Assembly (NCBI RefSeq): GCF_002292295.1
Contig: NZ_DBBS01000018.1
Location: 186,001-250,000, forward strand
Direction of reading: 5' to 3'
DNA from: Sphingomonas sp. UBA978
Lineage (GTDB): Bacteria; Pseudomonadota; Alphaproteobacteria; Sphingomonadales; Sphingomonadaceae
DNA length: 64,000 nt
Shown here: piece by piece, positions 33,485-44,365 of the stretch
Position numbering within the stretch: the first letter of the stretch is position 1
Layout: every line of letters starts with the position of its first letter
Made by a program: the position numbers and the translations under genes
The notes under the pieces: model-generated
What the model was told of the DNA's origin: nothing
Seen by the model: the letters and a program-made list of their open reading frames with translations, nothing else
The model's database searches: none

Positions 33485-34552
33485 ATGCGGGTGCCGATGC
33501 GAACGATCCGGACGATGACGCGTGTGTGGGCGGCGCTGGTGACGCTCGGCCTCGCGCTAGCGATCGCGCTCGCGGCGCAGGGCGCATGGCGCGCGATCGC
33601 CGCGCATCGCGACGACGGCATCCCGCCGCTGCCCGCCCCTGCGGGCTATGAGGCGGAGGATCACTTCCCCGGCGCGGCGCTGCTCTACACCGCCGTCGCC
33701 GTGGGACAAAGCGACGCCACCGCCGCCCCGGCGCAGGGGGTGACCGGCACCATCGCCCTGCCCGCGCTGCCCGTCTCCGCCGCCGCCGCAAGCGCCGCGA
33801 TGCGCGCCGATGCCGGGGTCGCCGCCCCCTTCTCCATCAAGGCGTCCGCCGCCGTCGACCGCGCCCGCGCGCTCGAATGCCTGACCGCGGCAATCTATTA
33901 CGAGGCCGCATCGGAGCCCGACGCCGGCCAGTCCGCGGTCGCGCAGGTGATCCTCAACCGCGTCCGCCACCCCGCCTTTCCCGCGACCGTGTGCGGCGTC
34001 GTCTATCAGGGGTCGGAGCGGGCCGGCTGCCAGTTCAGCTTCGCCTGCGACGGCGCGATGGCGCGCATCCCCGCCCGGGCCGGCTGGGCGCGCGCCGCAC
34101 GCACCGCGGCGATGGCGCTCGCGGGCTATGTCTACGCGCCGGTCGGGCTCGCGACGCATTACCACACCTATGCGGTGACGCCGGCGTGGAACCGCGGCCT
34201 CGTCATGACCGACGTCGTCGGCGCCCACCTGTTCCACCGGTGGAAGGGCTATTGGGGCACCCGCACCGCCTTCCGCCAGCCCTATCGCGGCGGCGAGCCC
34301 GTTCCCGGCCCGCACACGCCGCCGATCGTACCGCCGGTCGCGGCGTCGCCGACGCTGATCGCCACGGTCGCGCCGCTACCGGTCGCGCCGGTGACCAACG
34401 CCGCGCAGGTTCGCCCCGCCTATGCCGACAGCGGCAGTTACGTCACGCCACCCGCAGCGACGGCGCCTGCGCCGGGCCGCGCGCCGGACAGTCTGCCGCC
34501 GGCCGCGCAGGTACTCGACAAATGGAAGGATTCGGGCAAGCCGCTGCTTTGA
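33485..34552 (+). CDS. Cell wall hydrolase, SleB family
   Basis: Membrane-anchored or exported peptidoglycan hydrolase of about 355 residues. After an N-terminal hydrophobic segment (residues about 14-35) and a low-complexity Ala/Pro region, the Hydrolase_2 (SleB) domain starts near 120: ECLTAAIYYEAASEPDAGQSAVAQVILNRVRHPAFPATVCGVVYQG, in which the glutamate of YYEAASEP is catalytic, then CQFSFACDG and ATHYHTYAVTPAW. The C-terminus is Pro/Ala-rich. Several ATGs (33467, 33485, 33497) could serve as the start. Confidence 0.88.
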   Translation: MRVPMRTIRTMTRVWAALVTLGLALAIALAAQGAWRAIAAHRDDGIPPLPAPAGYEAEDHFPGAALLYTAVAVGQSDATAAPAQGVTGTIALPALPVSAAAASAAMRADAGVAAPFSIKASAAVDRARALECLTAAIYYEAASEPDAGQSAVAQVILNRVRHPAFPATVCGVVYQGSERAGCQFSFACDGAMARIPARAGWARAARTAAMALAGYVYAPVGLATHYHTYAVTPAWNRGLVMTDVVGAHLFHRWKGYWGTRTAFRQPYRGGEPVPGPHTPPIVPPVAASPTLIATVAPLPVAPVTNAAQVRPAYADSGSYVTPPAATAPAPGRAPDSLPPAAQVLDKWKDSGKPLL

Positions 34553-34628
34553 CGGCGGCGGGCTTTGCCGGGAGATGCGCCCCTCGCGAGCGACTTCAGC
34601 AGGCAGCAAGGCCAAGGCAGAAGAGGGG

Positions 34629-34763
34629 GTTCGCGCGGAGGCGCGGAGGACGCAGAGGGGGAGCGCTCGCTGCGATGTTATTCCCTATACATCACGCCCT
34701 TGATGACAGCATTGCGCTGCCGCACGCGCGACACCTTCGCGTCCTCCGCGCCTCCGCGCGAAC
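34629..34763. repeat. Paired inverted repeat, family B, copy 2
   Basis: Perfect 25-bp arms at 34629-34653 and 34739-34763, with the same GTTCGCGCGGAG(N)CGCGGAG core as 20510-20706. It occupies most of the 251-bp gap between the convergent SleB-type hydrolase and S9 peptidase genes. No gene is supported in the gap. Confidence 0.85.
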
Positions 34764-34803
34764 ACAATAACGATGCGATGGCGCCTGGTTCGATGACCCG
34801 CAG

Positions 34804-36702
34804 TTACTTCGCCGCCTTCACGTAGCGGTCGAACCACGCGATCGCCCGCTGGCGCACGTCCGCCGACTGCTCCGCGCCGGTGACGCAATGGCCGGCGTCG
34901 GGATAGATCACGAGGCTGACCGGCACGCCGCGATCCTTCAGCGCATGCCACCATTCGATCGACTGGGTCGGCGGCACCTCGATGTCGCGTTCGCCGACAT
35001 AGATGAAGGTCGGCGTCTTCGCCGTCTTCGCCCGGTAGATCGCCGACACCGCCTCATAGGCCTTCATGTCGTCGTACATGGATTTGCCGAAGAACGGCAG
35101 CATCCACTGGTCGATGCCGTTGGTGCCGTAATAGCTGACCCAGTTCGACAGGCCGGCACCGGCGACGATCCCCTTGAAGCGGTTCGTCTGCGTGTTCGCC
35201 CACATCGCCATGAAGCCGCCATAGCTGCATCCGCCGAGCCCGAGCCGCGCGTCGTCGACCGGCGCGACGCGCTCGACGGCGTCGATCCCGGCGAGGATGT
35301 CGCGCAGGTCGCCGCCGCCGAAGTCGCGCCGGTTGGCGGCGGTAAACGCCTCGCCCTGTCCGTAGCTGCCGCGCGGATTGGGCAGGAACACGTAATAGCC
35401 GGCCTTTACCAGCGCCGCGTTGAGCGAGGTCGGATACAGATAGGCGGGCGAGGAGGCCGACGACGGCCCGCCGTGGACGATGGTAATCATCGGCGCCTTG
35501 CCTGCTGGCGCGACGCGCGGCGCGAGCAGCCAGCCCTGCACGTCATAGCCCTCGTTGGTCCAGCTGATGCTGCGTACGGTGGCGAGCGCGGGGGCGGCAT
35601 CGTTGTCGTGGGTGATCTGGCGCACCGCGTCGACCGGCCCGGCATAGATCGCCGGCGCATGGTCGTAATCCTGCACCACCGCCGCCGCGATCCGGCCATC
35701 GGCGGAAAAGACCGCGCGCCCGTCGCCCGCGCTGGCGCTCGCCGGTTTCGCGAAGCCCGGCGCGACCGGCCGCCCCGGCGTCAGCGTGCCGAACTGCACC
35801 TGATCGCCCGCCAGCGTCACCGTCCGCAGCCCACCCGTGGTCCAGTCGACCGTGGTGACCGTCGATTTCGCTCCCGCGGTGACGTTGCGCGGCGTCCCGC
35901 CCGCCAGCGCCACGGTGAAGACGTCGCCGCCGATCGCGCCGAAATCGCTCATCAACCCGCCGATATAGGCGACGCTGCGCCCGTCGGGCGACACGCGCGG
36001 CTGGTTGATCTGCGCCGCCGGCCGCGCGATCGATCGCACCGCGCCGGTCCGCGCGTCGATCGCGTCGAGCGTCGCCACCCACCAATTGTTGTCGCCATTG
36101 CCGAGCGCGGTCGTCGCGACGAAGCCGCGCCCGTCCGGCATCCAGTCATATTCGTAGACGTAGCGGCCGGCCGGCGACAACGGCGTTACCCCGGTCGCGG
36201 GCCGCGCGATGTCGAACACCGCGAGCCGCTGCTCGTCGTTCGTCTCGCCGATTTCGCCGACCATGCGCACGCCCGCCTGCGTCGCGCCCGCTTCCTTCGC
36301 CGCGCCGAGCGTCACCAGCAGCGCGATCCGCGTGCCGTCCGGCGATACGCGCGGCGTCTGCGCGATCCCGGCGATGGTCGCGATCGTCCGGGTCGTCCGC
36401 GCATCGGCATAAGCGAGGCGGACGTTGCCCGCCGCGCCGTCGCGGATCAGGAACGCCAGATCGCCATTGGGGGCGAAGGTCAGGCCCGCATAGGTGCAGG
36501 TGCCGCACGGATCGATCGTGCGCAGCACACGCCCGTCGGCGACGCTGCGGACCGTGACCACGCCATGGCCGGCACCGCTCTCGATCGTCGCGATCCGGTC
36601 GCCCGCGGGCGCGATCGCCAGCGCGCCATATTGGCGGATCGTCTGCGCTGCCGCGGGTGCGGCGGACGTGAGCAGCAGGGCGGCGGCGAGGGTCAGGCGC
36701 AT
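34804..36702 (-). CDS. S9 family peptidase (prolyl oligopeptidase type), exported
   Basis: Serine peptidase of 632 residues with signal peptide MRLTLAAALLLTSAAPAAA. An N-terminal beta-propeller (WD40-like TolB repeats such as PRVSPDGTRIALLV and QPRVSPDGRSVAYI, about 25-380) precedes the alpha/beta-hydrolase domain. The nucleophile is Ser493 in GGCSYGGFMAMW; the aspartate lies in YVGERDIEVP and the histidine in DAGHCVTG. Such enzymes release dipeptides or cleave oligopeptides in the periplasm. Monocistronic. Confidence 0.92.
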   Translation of the reverse strand: MRLTLAAALLLTSAAPAAAQTIRQYGALAIAPAGDRIATIESGAGHGVVTVRSVADGRVLRTIDPCGTCTYAGLTFAPNGDLAFLIRDGAAGNVRLAYADARTTRTIATIAGIAQTPRVSPDGTRIALLVTLGAAKEAGATQAGVRMVGEIGETNDEQRLAVFDIARPATGVTPLSPAGRYVYEYDWMPDGRGFVATTALGNGDNNWWVATLDAIDARTGAVRSIARPAAQINQPRVSPDGRSVAYIGGLMSDFGAIGGDVFTVALAGGTPRNVTAGAKSTVTTVDWTTGGLRTVTLAGDQVQFGTLTPGRPVAPGFAKPASASAGDGRAVFSADGRIAAAVVQDYDHAPAIYAGPVDAVRQITHDNDAAPALATVRSISWTNEGYDVQGWLLAPRVAPAGKAPMITIVHGGPSSASSPAYLYPTSLNAALVKAGYYVFLPNPRGSYGQGEAFTAANRRDFGGGDLRDILAGIDAVERVAPVDDARLGLGGCSYGGFMAMWANTQTNRFKGIVAGAGLSNWVSYYGTNGIDQWMLPFFGKSMYDDMKAYEAVSAIYRAKTAKTPTFIYVGERDIEVPPTQSIEWWHALKDRGVPVSLVIYPDAGHCVTGAEQSADVRQRAIAWFDRYVKAAK

Positions 36703-36821
36703 CGTGGCTCCGGCGGAAAGGGAGGAGCGATGCTTAACGGCGATCCCGCCGGCCGCAAGGGGAACGGCACGCCCGCGCAAACCGCTGCGGATCGCAGCGA
36801 CTCGCGCGGGCTTCTAGGGAC

Positions 36822-37223
36822 TTAGCGGCAGCGCACGTTGTTGCGGTCGACCGACCGGCCGACGGCGGCACCCGCCGCACCGCCCAGCAGCGTGCCGAGC
36901 AGCCCCGACCCGCCCGGCGCGATGATGTTGCCGAGCACGCCGCCCGCGACGCCGCCGACGATCAGGCCGGTGGTGCCGTCGTTACGCCGGCAATAATATT
37001 GGCCGTTCTCGCCGCGATAGACGCGGTCGCGCGTCGACAGGCGGCGCTCGCGATAGCGCGGGCCATCGACGTAATAACGGTCGGCGTAATAGCCGTTATA
37101 GGCGGGATCGACCCGGTTGTAGTCGTAGGAGGAATAGCCGCGATACCGGCTGTCGGTGCCATAGGTCGAGCAGCCGGCCAGGGTAACGGCAGCGGCCATG
37201 GCCGCGATCAGGGGTGCGCGCAT
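36822..37223 (-). CDS. Glycine-zipper 2TM domain lipoprotein
   Basis: Lipoprotein of 133 residues with signal MRAPLIAAMAAAVTLAGC (lipobox LAGC), then a Tyr/Arg-rich stretch (RYRGYSSYDYN, YADRYYVDGPRYRERR) and a C-terminal glycine zipper, GLIVGGVAGGVLGNIIAPGGSGLLGTLLGGAAGAAVG in parts. This is the RcnB/SlyB-like envelope protein type found in many proteobacteria. ATG 37223 follows GGAGAGTCCG. Role in envelope integrity is inferred from the family only. Confidence 0.85.
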   Translation of the reverse strand: MRAPLIAAMAAAVTLAGCSTYGTDSRYRGYSSYDYNRVDPAYNGYYADRYYVDGPRYRERRLSTRDRVYRGENGQYYCRRNDGTTGLIVGGVAGGVLGNIIAPGGSGLLGTLLGGAAGAAVGRSVDRNNVRCR

Positions 37224-37299
37224 CGGACTCTCCTAACATCCATCAATGCCGCGTGAATGTCCGGCACGGCCATTTGGTTGCGTGCGCCCCCATGCGATA

Positions 37300-37671
37300 T
37301 CAGGCGGCGCCCGCCCCGTCGCCGAAGCTGCTGCCCCGATCCGCCACCAGCGTCGGCGCCGGCCCCGTCGCGGGCCGCAGCGCCTCCTTTTCGGCCTCGC
37401 TCGGCACCGCCGTCGGATCGGGCCGGAACGCCTCGACCGCACGGCTGTCGTTGCCGGGGTGGCCGTCGCCCATCAGGTCGGTCGGCACATGCTCCGCCGC
37501 CGGATTGCCGGGCCGCTCGACGAACCGCTTGTCCGTTTCCGCGCTGTCCCGATCGTTGGACGCGGCATGGCGCGATCCGGGCTTCGGCCCGAAGGCCGCC
37601 GTCGCTGCGGTCCACGCCACCGCGCCGGCTGCGAAGGCACCGAGGCCGAAACCGATAGTCTCGTAATTCAT
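37300..37671 (-). CDS. Hypothetical protein with N-terminal membrane segment
   Basis: A 123-residue protein I cannot assign. The first 30 residues (MNYETIGFGLGAFAAGAVAW and onward) form a hydrophobic segment; the remainder is hydrophilic and acidic/proline-rich (DRDSAETDKRFVERPGNP, DPTAVPSEAEKEALRPATGP), probably disordered. It lies between the glycine-zipper lipoprotein and the aspartyl protease on the same strand. Confidence 0.6.
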   Translation of the reverse strand: MNYETIGFGLGAFAAGAVAWTAATAAFGPKPGSRHAASNDRDSAETDKRFVERPGNPAAEHVPTDLMGDGHPGNDSRAVEAFRPDPTAVPSEAEKEALRPATGPAPTLVADRGSSFGDGAGAA

Positions 37672-37742
37672 GATCTTATGTCCCGGATGCTGCGCAGGAC
37701 TGGTCCAACGGCGCGGCGCCGGACGCGGTTCCGCCCGGTGGG

Positions 37743-38789
37743 TCAGCGCACCGGACAGGCACCCCCGGGCGCCTCGTCGCGCACACGGAACGGCCGCGAC
37801 CCGACGACGACGCCCGCCGCGCGGCAGCGGCGCAACTGAAAGCGCACCTTCTTCGCCCCGAAATCGAGCGACACGCGACGGAAATTGCCCATCAGGTCGG
37901 TGCCGAGCATCATCGCCGGCGTCTCCGCCAGCCCGAACAGCGCGAACGGCGGCAGGTCGGCGAACGCCACCGGCACGTGCGACATCACGATCCCGCCGAT
38001 CCGCAGCTCCGGCACGATTGCCATCGGCACGACCATCGTCTCGCCGGTCACGCTGACCAGCGTCGCGGGCGTCATCACCGGCGGCTTGCGACGGCGGAAC
38101 AGCGCGTCGCGCAGCGCGAGATTGCCGATCGTCAGCTGCGATCCGGTGTCGACCACGGCGCGGATGCGCACCCCGCCGGCGCGCGCCTGCGTCAGGATCA
38201 GCTGCCCGCCGCGCTGGCGCGCAGTGACGACGATCTCGTCGGCGCTCGCCTTCACCGGCCGCCGCGTATCCTCGATCGTGATCGCCTGCCGCTCGAAATC
38301 GAGCATCAGCCGCTGGCCGCGCAGCGCATCGATGCCGAGCAGCCCGCGCGCGCCCAGATAGCGTTCCGGCAGCATCGGCGCGGCGACATCTTCCACCACG
38401 CTGCCGCCGACCGTCAGCCGCGCGATCAGCGCGGTTTCGCGCCGGCTCGCGCCCGCCATGCCGTGCAGCGTCACCGCCCGCCCCGGCGGCAGGCGCAACG
38501 CCAGCGCCAGCCGCTCGCCGATCACCGTCCGGTCGGCACCGCTGTCGACGACGAAGCGGAACGGCCCGCGACCGTCGATCGCGACGTCGACCGCCATGCG
38601 CGTTTCGACCTGCTCGCCGGCGACGCTGTCGCCCGCGATCTCCAGCGTGTCGTCGAGCATCGCCTCGCCCAGCGGGATCGCGGGGATACGTGGGCCCTCC
38701 ACCTGCTGCGCCGCCGATGCCGCCGTCATCGACAGCAGCAGAAGGGCGAGGCAGGAAAGGCGCGAAGCGGCCATGGCGGACGATAGCAT
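37743..38789 (-). CDS. Retroviral-like aspartyl protease family protein, exported
   Basis: Exported protein of 348 residues with two pepsin-like lobes: VVDSGADRTVIG near residue 81 and VVDTGSQLTIGN near 213 each carry the catalytic DSG/DTG triplet, and both have a downstream hydrophobic flap (GLLGIDALRG, MLGTDLMGNF). This tandem arrangement, within a single chain, is common in sphingomonads. Signal peptide MAASRLSCLALLLLSMTAASA; ATG 38774 is an alternative start. It diverges from coq4. Confidence 0.85.
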   Translation of the reverse strand: MLSSAMAASRLSCLALLLLSMTAASAAQQVEGPRIPAIPLGEAMLDDTLEIAGDSVAGEQVETRMAVDVAIDGRGPFRFVVDSGADRTVIGERLALALRLPPGRAVTLHGMAGASRRETALIARLTVGGSVVEDVAAPMLPERYLGARGLLGIDALRGQRLMLDFERQAITIEDTRRPVKASADEIVVTARQRGGQLILTQARAGGVRIRAVVDTGSQLTIGNLALRDALFRRRKPPVMTPATLVSVTGETMVVPMAIVPELRIGGIVMSHVPVAFADLPPFALFGLAETPAMMLGTDLMGNFRRVSLDFGAKKVRFQLRRCRAAGVVVGSRPFRVRDEAPGGACPVR

Positions 38790-38872
38790 GTTCGCCGTCC
38801 GGCGTCAGGCAAGTCGTTCGCCGCCTTCGGGAAATGCGGCCAATATCCTGCCGGCGCGCCGTTCCGGAACGG

Positions 38873-38917
38873 TTGCAACGTCCCCCGCACCGCCATATAC
38901 TGACACCATTGTCAGTA
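38873..38917 (+). promoter_or_regulatory. coq4 promoter with embedded palindromic operator
   Basis: TTGCAA (38873-38878) and TATACT (38896-38901) are separated by 17 bp, a good sigma-70 promoter. A perfect palindrome with 8-bp arms, TACTGACA-CCAT-TGTCAGTA (38898-38917), overlaps the -10 and the expected start site and ends 12 bp before the coq4 ATG. The geometry is that of a TetR-family repressor site. Confidence 0.7.
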
Positions 38918-38929
38918 AGGAATCGTGCG

Positions 38930-39718
38930 ATGGCGAAGCTTCCTCCGTTCCCCGGCACCAGCGGCAAGCGCGCGTGGCGCACCGCCTTCGATGCGCTGCG
39001 CAAGCTGCTCGCCAACGGCGACGACACGACGCAGGTGTTCCGCATCATGCGCTCGCTCAACGTCGGCGACACCGCCAACGGCTATGCGCGGCTGATCGCG
39101 ACGAGCGACGGCGGGCGGATCGCCTATCAACGGACCGAACTGGCGCAGCGTTTTTCCGATCGCGACTGGGTCGCCGGATTCGCGCCCGGCACCGTCGGCG
39201 CGGCCTATCGCGATTTCCTCGACACCACCGGCTATTCGGCGGACGGGCTGGTCGAGGTCAGCCGCCTCGATCCATCCGAAACCGACGTCTACCACCCGTA
39301 TGCCTGGATGGGCCGGCGCACCCGCGACGTGCACGATATCTGGCACGTCCTCACCGGCTACAAGGCGGACGAGACGATGGGCGAGGCCTGTCTCGTCGCC
39401 TTCTCCTATGCCCAGACCCGCGGCCTCGGCTGGGCGTTCATCGCCGGCGGCGCGGCGCTGAAATCGCTGCGCGCCACCGGCGGCACGCTGTTCGCCCGGG
39501 CGGTGCGCGAAGGCTATCGCAACGGCAAGCGCGCCGCCTGGCTGCTCGGCGAGGATTATGAGGCGCTGATGCACGAACCGATCGATGCCGCCCGCGCCCG
39601 GCTGCGCATCGCCGATCCGGTCGCCTACCGGCAGGCGCAGGCGGCGTTGGGCGCGCAGCTCGCCTCTTATGCCTCGGCGCAAAAGGACGCCGCGCAGGCA
39701 AAGGCCGCCCTCGCCTAA
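38930..39718 (+). CDS. Coq4 family protein
   Basis: Protein of 262 residues related to Coq4, the organiser of ubiquinone biosynthesis complexes. The metal-binding motif HDIWHVLTGY followed by MGE is present near residue 138. GRRTRDVHD precedes it, and the C-terminal part is helical and alanine-rich. The short leader and overlapping palindrome suggest repressor control, unusual for a housekeeping quinone gene; in sphingomonads Coq4-like proteins also occur in degradative or stress contexts. ATG 38930 is the first in-frame start after the promoter. Confidence 0.85.
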   Translation: MAKLPPFPGTSGKRAWRTAFDALRKLLANGDDTTQVFRIMRSLNVGDTANGYARLIATSDGGRIAYQRTELAQRFSDRDWVAGFAPGTVGAAYRDFLDTTGYSADGLVEVSRLDPSETDVYHPYAWMGRRTRDVHDIWHVLTGYKADETMGEACLVAFSYAQTRGLGWAFIAGGAALKSLRATGGTLFARAVREGYRNGKRAAWLLGEDYEALMHEPIDAARARLRIADPVAYRQAQAALGAQLASYASAQKDAAQAKAALA

Positions 39719-39748
39719 CCGCCCGACTTCCTGCTAGGCGCGACTGCA

Positions 39749-40804
39749 ATGCTGTCGCGCCTTCGCCTCACCGATTTCCGCAACCACGCGGGTCTGGTGC
39801 TGGCACCCGGCCCCGGCTTCGTCGTGCTGACCGGTGAGAATGGCGCGGGCAAGACCAACGTGCTCGAGGCCGTCTCGCTGCTCGCCCCCGGTCGCGGCCT
39901 GCGTCGCGCCGCCTTGTCGGACATGCAGCGTCAGGACGGTCCCGGCGGCTTCGGCATCGCCGCGACGCTCGCCGCCGCGGCCGGCGACGTCGAGATCGCC
40001 ACCGGCACGCTCGCGCCTGTTCCGGAACGCCGGCAGGTCCGCGTCCAGGGCGCCGCCGCCACCGCCAACACGCTCGCCGAATGGCTGACCGTGCTGTGGC
40101 TGACGCCGGCGATGGACCGGCTGTTCGTCGAGCCCGCGGGCGAACGCCGCCGCTTCCTCGACCGCCTCACCCTCGCGCTCGAACCCGGCCACGCGCATCA
40201 CGCCGCCCGCTACGAGGCGGCAATGCGCGCGCGCAACCGGCTGCTCGCCGCGGACGAGCCCGCCGACCCCGACTGGCTGACCGCGCTCGAAACCCAGATG
40301 GCCGATCACGGCGGCGCGATCGAGTCCGCGCGGCGCAGCGCGGTCACGCTACTCGGCGCGCGCCTGGCGGATGCGCCGGAGGGGCCCTTCGCCCGCGCCG
40401 CGCTGACGCTGGAGGGCTGGAGCGGCGACAGCGATCGCCTGCTTGCCGAACTGCGCCAGAATCGGGCGCGCGACGGCGTGGCGGGGCGCGCGCTCGCCGG
40501 GCCGCACCGCGCCGACCTCGCCGTCACCCACCTCGGCAAGGGGCAGGCGGCGGCGCTCGCCTCCACCGGGGAGCAGAAGGCGCTGCTGCTCGGCATCGTC
40601 CTCGCGCATGCCGAACTGGTCGCGCAGCGCACCGGCCACGCCCCCGTGCTGCTCCTCGACGAGGTCGCCGCGCATCTCGATCCGGTCCGGCGCGCCGCCC
40701 TGTTCGCACGGCTGTCGGGCCATGGCCAGGTGTGGATGACCGGGACCGAGCCGGCGCTGTTCGCCGACATCGGCGGCGACGCGACGCGGGTCGCGCTCGG
40801 CTGA
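39749..40804 (+). CDS. recF: DNA replication and repair protein RecF
   Basis: SMC-like ATPase loading RecA with RecO/RecR at gapped DNA; 351 residues. LRLTDFRNHAGL at the N-terminus, Walker A GENGAGKTNVLEAVSLL near 29, the GRALAGPHRADL motif near 250, signature STGEQKALLLGIVLAHA near 275 and Walker B VLLLDEVAAHLD near 300 are complete. It begins 30 bp after coq4 and is two genes upstream of gyrB. Confidence 0.96.
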   Translation: MLSRLRLTDFRNHAGLVLAPGPGFVVLTGENGAGKTNVLEAVSLLAPGRGLRRAALSDMQRQDGPGGFGIAATLAAAAGDVEIATGTLAPVPERRQVRVQGAAATANTLAEWLTVLWLTPAMDRLFVEPAGERRRFLDRLTLALEPGHAHHAARYEAAMRARNRLLAADEPADPDWLTALETQMADHGGAIESARRSAVTLLGARLADAPEGPFARAALTLEGWSGDSDRLLAELRQNRARDGVAGRALAGPHRADLAVTHLGKGQAAALASTGEQKALLLGIVLAHAELVAQRTGHAPVLLLDEVAAHLDPVRRAALFARLSGHGQVWMTGTEPALFADIGGDATRVALG

Positions 40805-40889
40805 ACCTCGCCTGTCGACGCGGGTCACTGGCGGTTCAAGCCGACCGCGCCATGCCGCCACAATCGGGCGGGGTATGGAGAGTAGAATG

Positions 40890-41654
40890 ATGAAATCCTT
40901 GGTCATTGCCGCAACGGCCCTCACCGCGATCGCGACGCCGGCGCTCGCGCAGGACCGCTGGGACTGGAGCGGCGGCCGCCCCGGCGACCGTGCCTATCGG
41001 CTGGTCGGCGCCGGCGTTCCCGGCCTCTATCCCGAATTGCGCGCCACCCCGCGGGGCCGCGCCTTCGTGATGCGCAACTTCGACCGCAACCGCGACGGCC
41101 GCATCTCGCCGCGCGAGGCGGCGGACGCCAATGGTGTGTTCGCGCAGATCGCCGGCGCCCGCCGCGACCGCTTCGACTGGGACGCGCGCGACCGCACCGT
41201 CGTCGTCGAGACGCGCACGGTCGTGCCGGGCCAGTGGGACCGCCGCGCGATGCACGATTACGGGTTCCGCCAGACCCCGCGCGGTGCGACGCTGACCCTG
41301 TCGGAGGACGTGCTGTTCGCCACCGACAGCGACGTGCTGCGGCCCGGCGCGATCGACCGGCTGCGGCCGCTCGCGGGCTATCTCCGCTCCAACGGCGGCG
41401 TGCGGGTGTCGATCGACGGCTTCACCGACTCGCGCGGCAGCGACGCGCACAACCAGGACCTGTCCGAACGCCGCGCCGCCAGCGTCCGCGCGGCCTTCGA
41501 CGCGATGGGCGTCACCCGCGCGCGCTTCAGCGTGGCGGGCCATGGCGAGGCGAATCCCGTCGCGACCAACGCCACCGCAGCGGGCATGCGCCAGAACCGC
41601 CGGGTCGAGGTGACGCTGCTCGGCCGCCGCGCGACCGAATTCGCGCGCTATTGA
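40890..41654 (+). CDS. OmpA family protein with EF-hand
   Basis: Exported envelope protein of 254 residues: signal peptide to Ala20, an EF-hand-like calcium loop at 65-76 (DRNRDGRISPRE, with all six liganding positions suitable), then a C-terminal OmpA peptidoglycan-binding domain (LSEDVLFATDSDVLRPGAIDRL, DGFTDSRGSDAHNQDLSERRA, GHGEANPVATNATAAGMRQNRRVE). ATG 40890 has GGAGAG at a good distance; ATGs at 40875 and 40887 are possible. Placed between recF and gyrB, probably not functionally linked to them. Confidence 0.9.
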   Translation: MKSLVIAATALTAIATPALAQDRWDWSGGRPGDRAYRLVGAGVPGLYPELRATPRGRAFVMRNFDRNRDGRISPREAADANGVFAQIAGARRDRFDWDARDRTVVVETRTVVPGQWDRRAMHDYGFRQTPRGATLTLSEDVLFATDSDVLRPGAIDRLRPLAGYLRSNGGVRVSIDGFTDSRGSDAHNQDLSERRAASVRAAFDAMGVTRARFSVAGHGEANPVATNATAAGMRQNRRVEVTLLGRRATEFARY

Positions 41655-41662
41655 ACCGCTTC

Positions 41663-41692
41663 CCCTCCCCTGCCGCGGCGGGGGAGGGTTTC
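41663..41692 (+). terminator. Probable terminator after the OmpA-family gene
   Basis: An 8-bp perfect stem CCCTCCCC/GGGGAGGG, extended by TGCCGC/GCGGC in the loop, is followed by TTTCT. It lies 9 bp after the stop codon, so it separates the OmpA-family gene from gyrB. Confidence 0.65.
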
Positions 41693-41738
41693 TGGCGCCG
41701 GCGCCCATTTCGCTTCCGTTCCGGCCACCTGCTGCCTA

Positions 41739-41744
41739 TATAAT
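41739..41744 (+). promoter_or_regulatory. gyrB -10 box
   Basis: A perfect TATAAT ends only 4 bp before the gyrB ATG, and no Shine-Dalgarno lies in between. The -35 region is poor. If used, transcription would start at or next to the ATG, giving a leaderless gyrB message. Confidence 0.4.
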
Positions 41745-41748
41745 CGTC

Positions 41749-44253
<2,505 letters not shown>

Positions 44254-44261
44254 GACCCCGC

Positions 44262-44336
44262 ATCGTCATTGCGCGCACAGCGAAGCAATCCAGGGCGGCC
44301 CGGGAGCCGCTCTGGATTGCTCCTCGTAACGACGAC
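44262..44336. repeat. REP-like hairpin after gyrB
   Basis: The sequence from CATCGTCATTGCGC to TAACGACGACGG is built around a perfect 9-bp stem, GCAATCCAG/CTGGATTGC (44285-44293 and 44312-44320). The GTCATTGCG...AAGCAATCCAG form is a widespread dispersed proteobacterial intergenic palindrome. It lies between the convergent gyrB and LysR genes and may terminate both. Confidence 0.75.
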
Positions 44337-44365
44337 GGTCGCCCGTGTCGTTGGTGCGCAATCGC

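Noticed and set aside
20510..34763. CRISPR-like arrays suggested by the repeated GC-rich arms.
   Set aside because: Only pairs of inverted, not direct, repeats occur, without regular spacers or cas genes.
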